64,000 nt of DNA, taken from positions 28,228 through 92,227 of the forward strand of contig CANSKS010000005.1 of the NCBI GenBank assembly GCA_947647615.1, in the 5' to 3' direction. Shown in pieces: positions 43,375-52,702 of this stretch; the stretch's first letter is position 1; each line of letters opens with the position of its first letter. Source of the stretch: an uncultured Neglectibacter sp. (GTDB lineage: Bacteria; Bacillota; Clostridia; Oscillospirales; Acutalibacteraceae). The translations under genes were made by a program, and so were the position numbers. The notes beneath the pieces were generated by a model that saw only the letters and a list, made by a program, of their open reading frames with translations, was not told the origin of the DNA and searched no databases.

Positions 43375-43405
43375 GGGGAAAAGCTGATTGACCTGCATGG
43401 AGCAA
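43357..43405 (+). promoter_or_regulatory. Leader hairpin
   Basis: TTGCTCCATGCAG (43357-43369) and CTGCATGGAGCAA (43393-43405) are perfectly complementary, with a 23-base loop that includes the leader stop codon. No T run follows, so it is not a simple terminator. Confidence 0.6.
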
Positions 43406-43498
43406 ATACATCGCGTTTGGAAAAATCACACCGGCTCCGGCCGGATTTCCTCTCATCTCTGCACCCAGACTACTCTATACAGTCGGGAGCTGAGCCGA

Positions 43499-43765
43499 AT
43501 GAAATATCTGAACGCAAAAACAGTATTACCCGCGGCCATGCTGGAACAGCTTCAGCAATATGCCGAGGGTGAGGTGCTCTATATACCCAAGCGTCCTCAA
43601 AACTGTAAGCAGTGGGGCGAGGCAAAGGGTACCAAGGGCAAAACTCAAGAGCGTAATCGGGCAATTCGGGCCGCATACGCAAAAGGGGTTCCCTTTCATA
43701 TTCTTGCGGATAAATATTGCCTGAGTGAGGAAACATTGAAGAAAATCGTGTACAGCAAATCGTAA
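43499..43765 (+). CDS. CD3324-type Mor-like DNA-binding protein
   Basis: An 88-residue protein that starts MKYLNAKTVLPAAMLEQLQQYAEGEVLYIPKRP, the typical opening of CD3324-family proteins, followed by a basic middle (WGEAKGTKGKTQERNRAIR) and a helix-turn-helix (GVPFHILADKYCLSEETLKKIVY). The resemblance to Mor-type activators suggests a transcription regulator. GGGAG precedes the ATG at 43499; longer readings cross the leader. It precedes an ABC exporter pair, a frequent context for this family. Confidence 0.78.
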   Translation: MKYLNAKTVLPAAMLEQLQQYAEGEVLYIPKRPQNCKQWGEAKGTKGKTQERNRAIRAAYAKGVPFHILADKYCLSEETLKKIVYSKS

Positions 43766-43770
43766 CCTCG

Positions 43771-43804
43771 AGCCATGTCTGCCAATGTGCAGGCATGGCT
43801 TTTT
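43771..43804 (+). terminator. Terminator after the CD3324-type gene
   Basis: AGCCATG-T-CTGC (43771-43782) pairs with GCAG-G-CATGGCT (43789-43800), followed by TTTT. Confidence 0.75.
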
Positions 43805-43852
43805 CGTTTATAGTCAACTTAGCCCTTTCGATCGAGGTCAAGGGCGGCTATA

Positions 43853-45694
43853 ATGAATCCAAGAAAGCGGGTGGTCAATTTGCATAACGTTTTTTACATG
43901 ATATCCCTTGCGAGAAAGCAGCGGCCAAGCATCTTGTGGTTCAGCCTGTTTCTGGTAATCATTGCCCTCCTGTTAAGCGTGACACAGCTGGTTATGGTTC
44001 CCGCGATCCTCATTGCGGTAGAAAACGGCGTATCCATTGGTGAGCTGGTAAAAGTCATCCTGATGTTCACGTCGATTCTTATGGTGCTGAACGCTGCCAG
44101 TGCGTACCTTACTTCTTGTTCACAGCTTGGGCGTATTGAGCTGCGGCTAAAGCTGGCGGGCATGCTTCAAAACAAGGCGCTCACCATGTCCTATCCCGAC
44201 GTGGAAAATCCGGATGTCCGGAAGAAAAAAGACAAGGCGGTTATGTTGGTCAACAGCAATCAATGTGCTACGGAGGTAATTTGGACGACCCTGACAAACC
44301 TGCTGAAAAGCATGGCCGAATTTGCCGTTTGCCTGTTTCTGCTCTCTACACTCCATTCCGGTATCATCCTCGTAGTTGTGACGGCCACAGTTATCAGCTT
44401 TTCCGTAAGCAATTACCTGAACGGCTGGGGCTACCGCCACCGGGACGAGGAGTCCGAATACTCCCGGCGCATGAATTATCTCAGCGAAAAATCCCGGGAC
44501 TACACCTTGGCAAAGGACGTGTGCATTTTCGGGTTGGGCAGCTGGATAGAAGAGGTTTTCGACAGCACCCTGCGCCTTTACCGCCGTTTTATGGCTCGAG
44601 GAGAGTGTATCTGCCTTTGGGGCAACATAATAGATGTTATTTTGATATTTCTGCGCAACGGAATCCTCTATTTCTTTCTGATAGGCTCGGTATTACGTGG
44701 CGAAATGCCTTGCGCACAGTTTGTCCTCTGCTTCAATGCGGTGAATGTTTTTACAAACGGTATTGGTAATATCATGAGCTGTTTCTCTGCCCTGCGCAGG
44801 CAGAGCCTTGATATTTCAGCCATCCGAGAGTTCCTGTATTATCCCGAAACTTTCCAGATGGAAGGCGGTGAGGTCCTGGTTCCTGACCCGGGCGCAAAGT
44901 ACAAAATCCAGCTTGAGAACGTTTCCTTCCGATATCCGGGGGCCGGGCAGGATACGCTTTCCCATCTCAACCTGACGATTGAGCCTGGCGAAAAGCTGGC
45001 GGTGGTAGGCCTGAACGGAGCAGGGAAAACTACGCTTATCAAATTGATCTGCGGGTTCTTAGGCCCTACTGAAGGCCGAGTGCTGCTTAACAATACGGAC
45101 ATCAGAACATATAACCGGCGAGACTATTATCGGCTGTTTTCAGCAGTATTCCAGGATTATTCGGTGCTGGATGTGTCCATAGCCGAGAATATCGCTCAAA
45201 CAGACGAAAATATCAATATAGAGCTGATGAATCGATGTGTGGAACAGGCAGGGCTGACAGAGAAAATCAACAGTTTAAATAATGGGGTGCAGACCCATCT
45301 CGGCATGGTGTTTGAGGACAGCGTCCGCCTTTCCGGCGGCGAATTGCAGCGGCTGATGCTGGCTCGGGCGCTGTACAAGAACGCGCCGATTTTCGTTCTG
45401 GATGAACCTACGTCTGCGCTGGACCCCATCGCCGAGAGTGAAATCTATCACAAATACAACGAGTTGACTGCAGGCCACATGGCAGTTTATATTTCCCACC
45501 GTTTGGCCTCTACACGGTTTTGCGACCGCATTATTTTGATGGCAGACGGGGGTATTGCCGAAGAGGGCACCCACGAGCAGCTAATGGCACAAAATGGCCG
45601 CTATGCGGAACTGTTCGAGCTTCAGAGCAGGTACTATCGGGAAGGAGGCGAGGGTTATGCGGGAAACAATACGCCTGACCCTGCGCGGGTATAA
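43853..45694 (+). CDS. ABC exporter half-transporter A (membrane plus ATPase)
   Basis: A 613-residue fused permease-ATPase of the ABC exporter type I fold. About six helices occupy residues 20-310. The ATPase domain has Walker A GLNGAGKTTL near 386, the signature LSGGELQRL near 494, Walker B IFVLDEPTSALDP near 516 and the switch His in YISHRLASTRF. The next gene is a second half-transporter that overlaps it by 38 bases, so they form a heterodimer. Such pairs export drugs, peptides or lipids. No peptide precursor or maturation gene is adjacent. The ribosome binding site is weak. Confidence 0.87.
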   Translation: MNPRKRVVNLHNVFYMISLARKQRPSILWFSLFLVIIALLLSVTQLVMVPAILIAVENGVSIGELVKVILMFTSILMVLNAASAYLTSCSQLGRIELRLKLAGMLQNKALTMSYPDVENPDVRKKKDKAVMLVNSNQCATEVIWTTLTNLLKSMAEFAVCLFLLSTLHSGIILVVVTATVISFSVSNYLNGWGYRHRDEESEYSRRMNYLSEKSRDYTLAKDVCIFGLGSWIEEVFDSTLRLYRRFMARGECICLWGNIIDVILIFLRNGILYFFLIGSVLRGEMPCAQFVLCFNAVNVFTNGIGNIMSCFSALRRQSLDISAIREFLYYPETFQMEGGEVLVPDPGAKYKIQLENVSFRYPGAGQDTLSHLNLTIEPGEKLAVVGLNGAGKTTLIKLICGFLGPTEGRVLLNNTDIRTYNRRDYYRLFSAVFQDYSVLDVSIAENIAQTDENINIELMNRCVEQAGLTEKINSLNNGVQTHLGMVFEDSVRLSGGELQRLMLARALYKNAPIFVLDEPTSALDPIAESEIYHKYNELTAGHMAVYISHRLASTRFCDRIILMADGGIAEEGTHEQLMAQNGRYAELFELQSRYYREGGEGYAGNNTPDPARV

Positions 45695-47507
45695 GATATG
45701 GTGGAGGGAAAACCCTCAAATGCTGATTGCGCCAGCATTGTGCAGTATTGTGGAGACGGTCTCACCTTACGTCAGTGTGTGGCTTTTGGCGCAGCTGATT
45801 AACGAGATTGCGGGACAAAAGGACAGGCAGAGGATGATTGCTCTTACGTTTGCGCTGCTGGTGTCAGCAGCACTCCTGACACTGCTTGGCGCGGCGTTGG
45901 ATCGCTGGAAAAACGTCCAGTGGGCAGATATGTGGCACGTCCAGAATCGAATTATCAATCGAAAATTGCTGTCCATGGATTTCGCCGGCGTAGAGCATTC
46001 TCGCACACAGGAACTGCGTTCGCAGGTATGGCAGAACACGGATTCCGGGGGCCTTGGGCTGTATAAGTTGCTGAACTGTTTTGACGCCGCTGTCCGCTCT
46101 GCTACGGCCATTGCCGGAGGAATCGCGTTGACTATTTCCCTTTTTGTTCTGCCGGTGAAAAGCAGGGAATTGTTTTTTCTCAACAGCCCCATATTTGTCC
46201 TGCCGATAGCCGGGGCAATGGCGGCAGTTACGCTGCTTGTGCCGGTTTTTTCCGGGAAGGCGGGCGCATACTGGGGAAAATTTGCGGAGGAAAACAAGTT
46301 CGGAAACCGTCTGTTCGGGTTCTGGCTGGGAAGCCTGGGCGAGGACACCGCTAAGGCTTTGGATGTGCGAGTCTACCGTCAGGATATCCTTTGCAAGCGT
46401 CATCTGCAAAAATACAATCCCTTTATCCCTACGGCCAAGCTCCCCAAAGCGGCCAGGGGTCCAATGGGCGGGTACCGGGCTTTATCGGGGGCAGTGGCTC
46501 AGGTGTTTACCGGGGCGGCGTACCTTTACGTATGCCTAAAGGCCCTTGGCGGAGCGTTTCGCGTGGGTTCCATCGTCCAGTATGTGAGCGTTCTTACGGC
46601 AGTGTTCGGGGGGCTGTCACTGTTGCTTTCGACTTTTGAAGACCTGAAAAACAACCAGCCTTTTTTGCGTATCGTGTTTGAGTTTTTGGATATCCCAAAT
46701 CAAATGAAACAAAGCGGTTTGAAGTTGGAGAACCGCCAAATCCAACCGCTTGAGATCGAATTTTGTCATGCGTCTTTCAAGTACCCGGGCCAAGATAACT
46801 ATGCGCTGCGGGATGTATCCATAAAGCTTCGGGCAGGGCGCAGGCTTGCGGTGGTCGGCATGAATGGCAGCGGGAAAACCACGTTTATCAAGCTGCTTTG
46901 TAGGCTTTATGACCCTACGGAGGGCGCAATATTGCTGAACGGCACGGATATTCGTGAAATTGATTATCACGAATATTTATCCCTGTTTGCGGTAGTGTTT
47001 CAGGATTTTAAGCTGTTATCCTTTGCCCTGGGTCAGAACGTAGCAAGCGCCACAAATTATAATAGTGAAAAAGCAGAACACTGCCTCTTTGACAGTGGAT
47101 TTGGAGAGCAGCTGGATAGACTTCCTAAAAGGCTTTCTACTCCGTTGTATAAAGATTTTGAAGAAGATGGGGTGGATGTCTCCGGCGGCGAGGCGCAGAA
47201 AATTGCAATTGCGAGAGCGCTGTATAAGGACGCATCTTTTATTATTCTGGATGAGCCGACGGCGGCCCTTGACCCCATCGCAGAGCATGAAATATACGCA
47301 AGAATGGACAGGATGATGGGAGAAAAGACGGCAGTTTTCATCTCCCATAGGCTGTCCTCCTGCCGGTTTTGCCAAGATATTGCCGTGTTTCATGAGGGGA
47401 GGTTGGTTCAGAGGGGGGCGCACGATAAGCTGGTCGCAGAGAAAACTGGAGTATATAGCGAACTGTGGGCAGCGCAGGCGAAACATTATATATCAAATGA
47501 AGCTTGA
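45657..47507 (+). CDS. ABC exporter half-transporter B (membrane plus ATPase)
   Basis: A 616-residue partner of the preceding gene. Membrane domain in residues 15-330; Walker A GMNGSGKTTF near 400, signature VSGGEAQKI near 507, Walker B FIILDEPTAALDP near 530 and switch His in FISHRLSSCRF. Both halves keep a catalytic Glu after Walker B, so neither site is obviously degenerate. ATG at 45657 follows GAAGGAGG; an upstream reading adds 21 residues that overlap the first gene. A terminator follows. Confidence 0.87.
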   Translation: MRETIRLTLRGYKIWWRENPQMLIAPALCSIVETVSPYVSVWLLAQLINEIAGQKDRQRMIALTFALLVSAALLTLLGAALDRWKNVQWADMWHVQNRIINRKLLSMDFAGVEHSRTQELRSQVWQNTDSGGLGLYKLLNCFDAAVRSATAIAGGIALTISLFVLPVKSRELFFLNSPIFVLPIAGAMAAVTLLVPVFSGKAGAYWGKFAEENKFGNRLFGFWLGSLGEDTAKALDVRVYRQDILCKRHLQKYNPFIPTAKLPKAARGPMGGYRALSGAVAQVFTGAAYLYVCLKALGGAFRVGSIVQYVSVLTAVFGGLSLLLSTFEDLKNNQPFLRIVFEFLDIPNQMKQSGLKLENRQIQPLEIEFCHASFKYPGQDNYALRDVSIKLRAGRRLAVVGMNGSGKTTFIKLLCRLYDPTEGAILLNGTDIREIDYHEYLSLFAVVFQDFKLLSFALGQNVASATNYNSEKAEHCLFDSGFGEQLDRLPKRLSTPLYKDFEEDGVDVSGGEAQKIAIARALYKDASFIILDEPTAALDPIAEHEIYARMDRMMGEKTAVFISHRLSSCRFCQDIAVFHEGRLVQRGAHDKLVAEKTGVYSELWAAQAKHYISNEA

Positions 47508-47579
47508 CCATGGCGGTATGTTCCGGGCGGAACAGTATGCAAACTGTAATATATTGTGTCTGCAATTTGTAAGCACATG

Positions 47580-47618
47580 AATGACAAGGCGTCTTTGCGG
47601 ATAGCCTTGTCATTTCTA
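47580..47618 (+). terminator. Terminator after the ABC exporter genes
   Basis: Perfect 11-base-pair stem AATGACAAGGC (47580-47590) with GCCTTGTCATT (47604-47614), then a T-rich TCTATTT. The rest of the roughly 290-base gap to the next gene holds an extended -10 (ATATGGTATAAT at 47750-47761) without a good -35. Confidence 0.7.
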
Positions 47619-47801
47619 TTTATGGGCGTTATGGTCCGCCGGATTTGTTGCAATTTTCAACATTGCTGCAAAGAAATGGAGATAACTTTGTGCCGGTTAA
47701 GCCAGCGATAATGCTCCTTAACTAATGAGTCATATCTTTTTGACGATATATATGGTATAATCTATTTTGATAATCAGGAATTGGAAAAGGAGAGGCAGAA
47801 T

Positions 47802-48368
47802 ATGAAGCATTGCGGGACACAGCGTCTGGAAACCGAAAGGTTGGTTTTAAGAAGATACACACCCCAGGATGCCGCCGCCATGTATAAAAATTGGGCGTCA
47901 GACAATGATGTCGTCAAATATTTGACTTGGCCTGCTCACATAAGTCAGAAGACCAGCCAAGGTGTCATAGAAGATTGGGTAAACCAATATGCCAACGAAG
48001 GATATTATCATTGGGCTATCGTGTGGAAAGAAAATGGAGATGAGCCAATCGGCGATATTGCCGTAGTGGAAATGAAAGAAAAGGCTTCCGTCGCACATAT
48101 CGGCTATTGCCTGGGGAAGGTCTGGTGGGGAAAAGGGATCATGCCGGAAGCGTTAAAGGCCGTGATGTATTTTCTTTTTGATGTGGTAAAGGTAAACCGA
48201 GTAGAGGCCAGGCACGACCCAAGAAACCCAAATTCCGGCAAGGTGATGAAAAAGTGCGGAATGCAGTACGAGGGGACGCTGCGAAGTTCCGACTGGAACA
48301 ATCAAGGGATTTGCGACGCCTGTTATTATGCGCTTTTAAAGCAGGAACGTTGCTCTCCCGGCGCGTGA
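47802..48368 (+). CDS. GNAT acetyltransferase, RimJ/RimL type
   Basis: A 188-residue acetyl-CoA-dependent N-acetyltransferase. It opens with LETERLVLRRYTPQDAAAM, typical of the RimJ/RimL branch; the acetyl-CoA loop is in YCLGKVWWGKGIMPEALKAVM, followed by VNRVEARHDPRNPNSGKVMKKCGM. Substrate may be a protein N-terminus or a small molecule. AGGAGAGG lies eight bases before the ATG; an earlier TTG is rejected. Confidence 0.85.
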   Translation: MKHCGTQRLETERLVLRRYTPQDAAAMYKNWASDNDVVKYLTWPAHISQKTSQGVIEDWVNQYANEGYYHWAIVWKENGDEPIGDIAVVEMKEKASVAHIGYCLGKVWWGKGIMPEALKAVMYFLFDVVKVNRVEARHDPRNPNSGKVMKKCGMQYEGTLRSSDWNNQGICDACYYALLKQERCSPGA

Positions 48369-48418
48369 CGAGCATAGGGCGTTCTTCTTTGGAATGTTTT
48401 GGAAAGGAATTTACGTGA

Positions 48419-49348
48419 ATGGATTACAGTAGAAAAATATCGGAACGGCTGTGGAATTTGTCCGATAAAGGCGAGCTGGAAAGCCGCCGGGAAGAAACCT
48501 TTATCGACGATATTATTCAAAAAAATCATATAGAAAGGGAATTGCTCGACCATTTGGATGGAGTGGAAACCGTGTTTGACGGTGGTGCAGGCTGCGGCAG
48601 ATTTTCCATTTTGCTGGCGAAGCAGGGCTGTAGGGTTACCCATTTCGACATTTCTCAGACTATGATAGAGAAAGCAAAGGAATTGGCTGAAAAGGCGGGG
48701 GTTCTAAACAAAATAACCTTTGTAAAGGGTGCCTTAGAAGATTTGAGCGGGTTTGAAGATCGGTCCTTTGACTTGGTGATTTCCTTCGACGCACCTATTT
48801 CCTATACGTACCCGAACCAGGAACGGGTGATTGGCGAGCTGGTACGAATTTGCCGCAAACGCATTATGGTAAGTGTGTCCAGCCGTTTGGGGTATCTGCC
48901 CTATTTGGCAAACCCCATACAAAAGAACCAGTTCATACTGGACGAGAATTGCGGCGACCCATTTGTCACTTGGTGCGTTGAAAACAAGGAAAACGCGGTG
49001 AAGACGTTCCGCTTTGAAAAAGACGCTGCTGGGAAACTGTGGAAAGATGGGCTCATGGGCGGTGATGCCGAAATTGCCGAATATGAAAATGGCGGCGTAC
49101 CTTGGTGCATCACCTATACTTTTTTGCCGGATGAGCTGGAAAATATTTTGAAAAGCTTTGGCGTGAAAAATATTGCGCTGGCAGGCCCCGGCGCCTATGC
49201 AAGAACCATTCCCTGGGAATTGCTGGTAAAGATGATGAAAGACCAAAACCAGCGTTCTGACTTTTTAGACTTTTGCTATCGGTACGATTCCAACCCCTTC
49301 GTGTGCGGAATGGGAAAGGATAACCTGTTCGCAAGGGGCGAGCTGTAA
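48419..49348 (+). CDS. Class I SAM-dependent methyltransferase
   Basis: A 309-residue methyltransferase with SAM motif I VFDGGAGCGRFSILLAKQG near residue 50, VTHFDISQTMIEKAKE and DLVISFDAPISYTYP. The C-terminal 130 residues are a lineage-type extension. It lies between two GNAT genes, which hints at a common substrate class, but no biosynthetic enzymes are nearby. Substrate unknown. Confidence 0.78.
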   Translation: MDYSRKISERLWNLSDKGELESRREETFIDDIIQKNHIERELLDHLDGVETVFDGGAGCGRFSILLAKQGCRVTHFDISQTMIEKAKELAEKAGVLNKITFVKGALEDLSGFEDRSFDLVISFDAPISYTYPNQERVIGELVRICRKRIMVSVSSRLGYLPYLANPIQKNQFILDENCGDPFVTWCVENKENAVKTFRFEKDAAGKLWKDGLMGGDAEIAEYENGGVPWCITYTFLPDELENILKSFGVKNIALAGPGAYARTIPWELLVKMMKDQNQRSDFLDFCYRYDSNPFVCGMGKDNLFARGEL

Positions 49349-49386
49349 AAGAGCATGACTTCTTGTTTTGGACCAGGAGGTAAAAG

Positions 49387-49896
49387 ATGGTATTGGAAAC
49401 AGAAAGATTATACCTGAGGGAAATGAACCAAGCCGATTTCCTGCCTTTATGCGCCATATTGCAGGATGAGGAAACTATGTATGCCTATGAGGGCGCGTTT
49501 AACGACACCGAAGTACAGGAATGGCTGGATAAGCAAATTTCCCGTTACCGGGAATGGGGGTTTGGCTTATGGGCGGTCGTTTTAAAAGAAACGGATGAAA
49601 TGATAGGCCAGTGTGGGCTTACTCTGCAGCCCTGGAAAGGGGAGGAAGTGCTGGAGGTGGGATACCTTTTCCAGAGGCGATATTGGCATATGGGCTACGC
49701 TACAGAGGCAGCCCGTGGCTGTAAAAAATATGCTTTTGAAGTTTTAGACGCCGAAGAAGTTTGTTCTATTATCAGAGACACAAACACTGCTTCGCAAAAG
49801 GTGGCCATTAGAAATGGGATGGCCATGACAGACAGCTGGACAAAACACTACAGGGGCGTAGATATGCCTCATCAACGCTATGTGGTTGTTCGCTGA
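49387..49896 (+). CDS. GNAT acetyltransferase
   Basis: A 169-residue N-acetyltransferase of the same broad RimJ/RimL type: LETERLYLREMNQADFLPL at the start, EVGYLFQRRYWHMGYATEAARGC for acetyl-CoA binding and VAIRNGM near the end. GGAGG lies nine bases before the ATG. Distinct from the GNAT at 47.8 kb rather than a recent duplicate. Confidence 0.83.
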   Translation: MVLETERLYLREMNQADFLPLCAILQDEETMYAYEGAFNDTEVQEWLDKQISRYREWGFGLWAVVLKETDEMIGQCGLTLQPWKGEEVLEVGYLFQRRYWHMGYATEAARGCKKYAFEVLDAEEVCSIIRDTNTASQKVAIRNGMAMTDSWTKHYRGVDMPHQRYVVVR

Positions 49897-49934
49897 TTTT
49901 TGCGCGATTTGCGCCTTTCGGAGATGAACCCTGT

Positions 49935-51593
49935 ATGCAGAATTTGACCATAGACCAGAACCCTGCCCAGCCCGGCATCTTTCGCCCCTCCATAAAACCC
50001 CTCCAATTGGACACAGTGCTTCCCGGCCAGGAAGTGCCGGAAGCAGAAGGAGAAGGAGAAGAAAAGGATCCGCTGGCCGCAGAATTGCCTCAAGTCGATA
50101 AAATTTCCGAAGAGCTGCAGCAAGCCTTAGACCAATGGGCGGTGGGCTCTTTACAAAAGGTGGCTCAGAAAGTACAGCAGCAGCTTACCGAAATCCTGCT
50201 TTCTTGGGAGCCAGACCCCAAAAAGAGCGGGGAAGAAAACCTTTCGGAGCTTCGGGAAACGGTCCGTCAACACAGTGCCAGGCTGGCTTCCCAAGGCGGC
50301 TCTTTGCAAATGACAAAAGCCATGGAAGACGCGCTGCTTTCTGCTCTTTCCAAATGGTTGGAAGATATCATGGCCCAGCTGCTGCGGCTTCTGGGTCCTT
50401 CCGGCTCTCCCGACGCCTTAAAACAACTTTTGGAAAAGCTGTTCCGGCAGGTTTCGGGCAACGCTCCTTCTGGGGGAAAAACCGCGGCTCAGGCTACGGC
50501 AATTCTGCAAAGGGCCAGCGGGCGGCAGTCTGCTGCGGGAAAGGTCTCGCTGCCGGAAGAGGGGGTTTTGTACCAGCGTGGAAGAGAGGGTGTGAGGCTG
50601 GACAGCGGCTATAGCAATCAGGCTCAGAGGCAAATCCGGGAAAAAGAGTTTCAGCGCCCTATTTTTTCTGAATTCGCGGAGGAAAAGGCCTCTGCCCCTT
50701 TCGAAAAGACGGAGGCGGCCTCGGCTGTGGCCGTTTCGGCTTCCGGAAAGTTTCCTGTGGGCTCTTCGGAATTGGCCTTGGCACGGGAACTCCGTTTTGC
50801 AGAAACGGTTGCGAAGAGTTTGACGTCGCAGCCACAGCTTCCCACACCAAAGGAGCTTCCCTATGTCAGCGAAGAGCGTTTGGGGTTAGAGGTAGGTCTT
50901 TTGTGGCTAAAGGGCGAAATGGCGGCTCGGGAACCGGGGCTGTCCGCCCCTACTGCTTCCCTGATCCGGCAGGCTACAGAGCAGCGAACGATGAATTACC
51001 TTTATGAAGCGGGCCGGGCCCTGCAACTGGCGGCTCGGGCCTACCCGCCGGAGTTGTGCCCGAATTTGTGGCGGGAAGATGTGTTGCGGGTGCGGGAAGA
51101 ACTCATCCGTCGTTACCGCCTGACGAAAGACCCTCAGCGTTCCTTTTTGGAGACAATAGCCTATACAGTGGAGCTTTTTGAGGAAAAGCAAAACAAAGAA
51201 AAATACCGTTCCTGGCTGCGCTACCTTCCAGGGCGGGGACTTTTTACAGACCAAGCAGGCTGGGAAGACATCAAGCGGGGGTGGCAGAACTTTTGTGAAA
51301 GCTGGGAAAGATTCCTGCAAGACGCGGGAATCCGTCACGGCGCATCCTTCCGGGAAGCCGTTGGGCTGCAAAGCCTGTGGGCTCTGGTCTTGCCCTCTAA
51401 AAAGAAGGAAACCGGGGGTAAGTTTTCCCTTTGGACTTTAACGGGATGGTTGATGACGGCGGTTGCTGCGGCAACCGTAATTTACGCTATGTGGTCGGCT
51501 GTTTCCGTTCTCGCACGGGCGGCCTCTTTGGCAGCCGCCTGCGGTTTTGCCGGTGTGGCGGTTTTGCTGCTTCGGAAAAGCCGAAAACGATAG
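49935..51593 (+). CDS. Unrecognised protein with two C-terminal membrane helices
   Basis: A 552-residue protein I do not recognise. There is no signal peptide. The N-terminal 50 residues are acidic and Pro-rich; residues about 55-160 are Gln/Leu/Glu-rich helices that may form coiled coils (ISEELQQALDQWAVGSLQKVAQ); about 160-300 is low-complexity Ala/Ser/Glu; about 310-470 is a compact Arg/Trp/Leu-rich domain (RRYRLTKDPQRSFLETIAYTVELF). Two adjacent helices near the end (TLTGWLMTAVAAATVIYAMW and SLAAACGFAGVAVLLL) and a basic KSRKR tail suggest a hairpin anchor with both ends in the cytoplasm. No functional neighbours help. Confidence 0.65.
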   Translation: MQNLTIDQNPAQPGIFRPSIKPLQLDTVLPGQEVPEAEGEGEEKDPLAAELPQVDKISEELQQALDQWAVGSLQKVAQKVQQQLTEILLSWEPDPKKSGEENLSELRETVRQHSARLASQGGSLQMTKAMEDALLSALSKWLEDIMAQLLRLLGPSGSPDALKQLLEKLFRQVSGNAPSGGKTAAQATAILQRASGRQSAAGKVSLPEEGVLYQRGREGVRLDSGYSNQAQRQIREKEFQRPIFSEFAEEKASAPFEKTEAASAVAVSASGKFPVGSSELALARELRFAETVAKSLTSQPQLPTPKELPYVSEERLGLEVGLLWLKGEMAAREPGLSAPTASLIRQATEQRTMNYLYEAGRALQLAARAYPPELCPNLWREDVLRVREELIRRYRLTKDPQRSFLETIAYTVELFEEKQNKEKYRSWLRYLPGRGLFTDQAGWEDIKRGWQNFCESWERFLQDAGIRHGASFREAVGLQSLWALVLPSKKKETGGKFSLWTLTGWLMTAVAAATVIYAMWSAVSVLARAASLAAACGFAGVAVLLLRKSRKR

Positions 51594-51673
51594 CTCATAT
51601 TTGCGCCTGCCTTGACCATGCCCAAAAAATTTATGGAGTGAAAGCAATATTTGAGAGCAGGGAATAAAACAGA

Positions 51674-51710
51674 ATTCGGAAAGGATTTTTCATAAAAGTC
51701 CTTTCCGAAT
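51674..51710. terminator. Long hairpin between convergent genes
   Basis: ATTCGGAAAGGA (51674-51685) and TCCTTTCCGAAT (51699-51710) are perfect complements, and the T and A runs inside the loop can extend the stem. There is no T run after the stem on either side. Probably a bidirectional 3' end. Confidence 0.55.
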
Positions 51711-51770
51711 CGTCATATATGGAATAGCTTAATCCCGTCTTCCTCAGGGAGGGAGCGGGAGGCAGAAGGC

Positions 51771-52646
51771 TTAGATAATCACTTCTGCCTTGATTTCCAG
51801 GGAGCGTATTACCGCTTGGATAACTGCTACTGGTTTGATGAGATCTTCATAGCTTTGGGGAGGCGTCCCGGTTTGAATCATCTTTATAAATTCAGCCACT
51901 TCATGGTTGTAGATCCGTGAGATATCAATTTCTCTGGTGTAGTTTCTCTCCTGAGAATAGATGGTACAGGAGTTGGCTGCAGCGTGAGGGGTGTACTGTA
52001 AAGCGATATCAAAGGAGGGGTAGCGGAGAATGGCAGTAACCATGTTATTTTTCTCGGAGGCAATTACAGAAACAGGATCATAGCCGAATATGGTGAGCTC
52101 CATCTCTGTCAGATGAGAGGCGTAGAAATAGAAGCCATCGTATTCGCTGTCCGGGTAAGCCGGGAAATTGATCACGCCGGAGATAAATTTTCCGGCTTCC
52201 TTGCAGCTGTCCGCATGGTCCTTCAGGGTAAGTACATCGTAGGCCAGCTTGCATCCCGACCCCCCGCAGAGAAGACTGTTTTTCTCCTTGGCCAGGGCGA
52301 TCAGCTCTTGCGCCTGGGCATAGTCGGCAGTGATAGGCTTATCGAGAAATACAGGCATACCCGCTTTAATAAAAGGACGGGTGTATTGGCTGTGGACAGA
52401 ACCACGCCGGCAGGTGATGATCATGGCGTCTACCTTTCCGAAGAAATCGGAAGGGGAGTCCGCGATAAAATCGACCTTTGCTTTCTCGGCAACCATATGG
52501 GCGGAATCCAAATCCGGCCCGTAAACCCCAACCACCCTTGCATCCGGATAAGCGAGAGTTCCGGTGACAGGATCGGGAAGGTTGATAATCTTGCTGAATG
52601 CCATAGCGTGGGAGTTTTCTGTTCCTATAATTCCGATTTTTAACAT
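51771..52646 (-). CDS. Gfo/Idh/MocA-family oxidoreductase 1
   Basis: A 291-residue NAD(P)-dependent dehydrogenase. The N-terminal Rossmann fold starts LKIGIIGTENSHAMAFSKI, followed by DAMIITCRRGSVHSQYTRPFIKAGMPVFLDKPI, the family EKP-like motif (here DKP). The GG-region CGGSGCKLAYD stands where the usual catalytic Lys/His segment lies. It is shorter than the sister gene. Family members oxidise sugar hydroxyls. It is the last gene of a minus-strand unit. Confidence 0.85.
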   Translation of the reverse strand: MLKIGIIGTENSHAMAFSKIINLPDPVTGTLAYPDARVVGVYGPDLDSAHMVAEKAKVDFIADSPSDFFGKVDAMIITCRRGSVHSQYTRPFIKAGMPVFLDKPITADYAQAQELIALAKEKNSLLCGGSGCKLAYDVLTLKDHADSCKEAGKFISGVINFPAYPDSEYDGFYFYASHLTEMELTIFGYDPVSVIASEKNNMVTAILRYPSFDIALQYTPHAAANSCTIYSQERNYTREIDISRIYNHEVAEFIKMIQTGTPPQSYEDLIKPVAVIQAVIRSLEIKAEVII

Positions 52647-52702
52647 AACAAAGATCCTTTCTGCTGAAAGACAAACGTTTTGAGAAGCGCAGCTGGAGAA
52701 AT

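Noticed and set aside
43849..43854. TATAAT at the start of the first ABC gene
   Set aside because: It overlaps the start codon and has no fitting -35, so it cannot serve this start.
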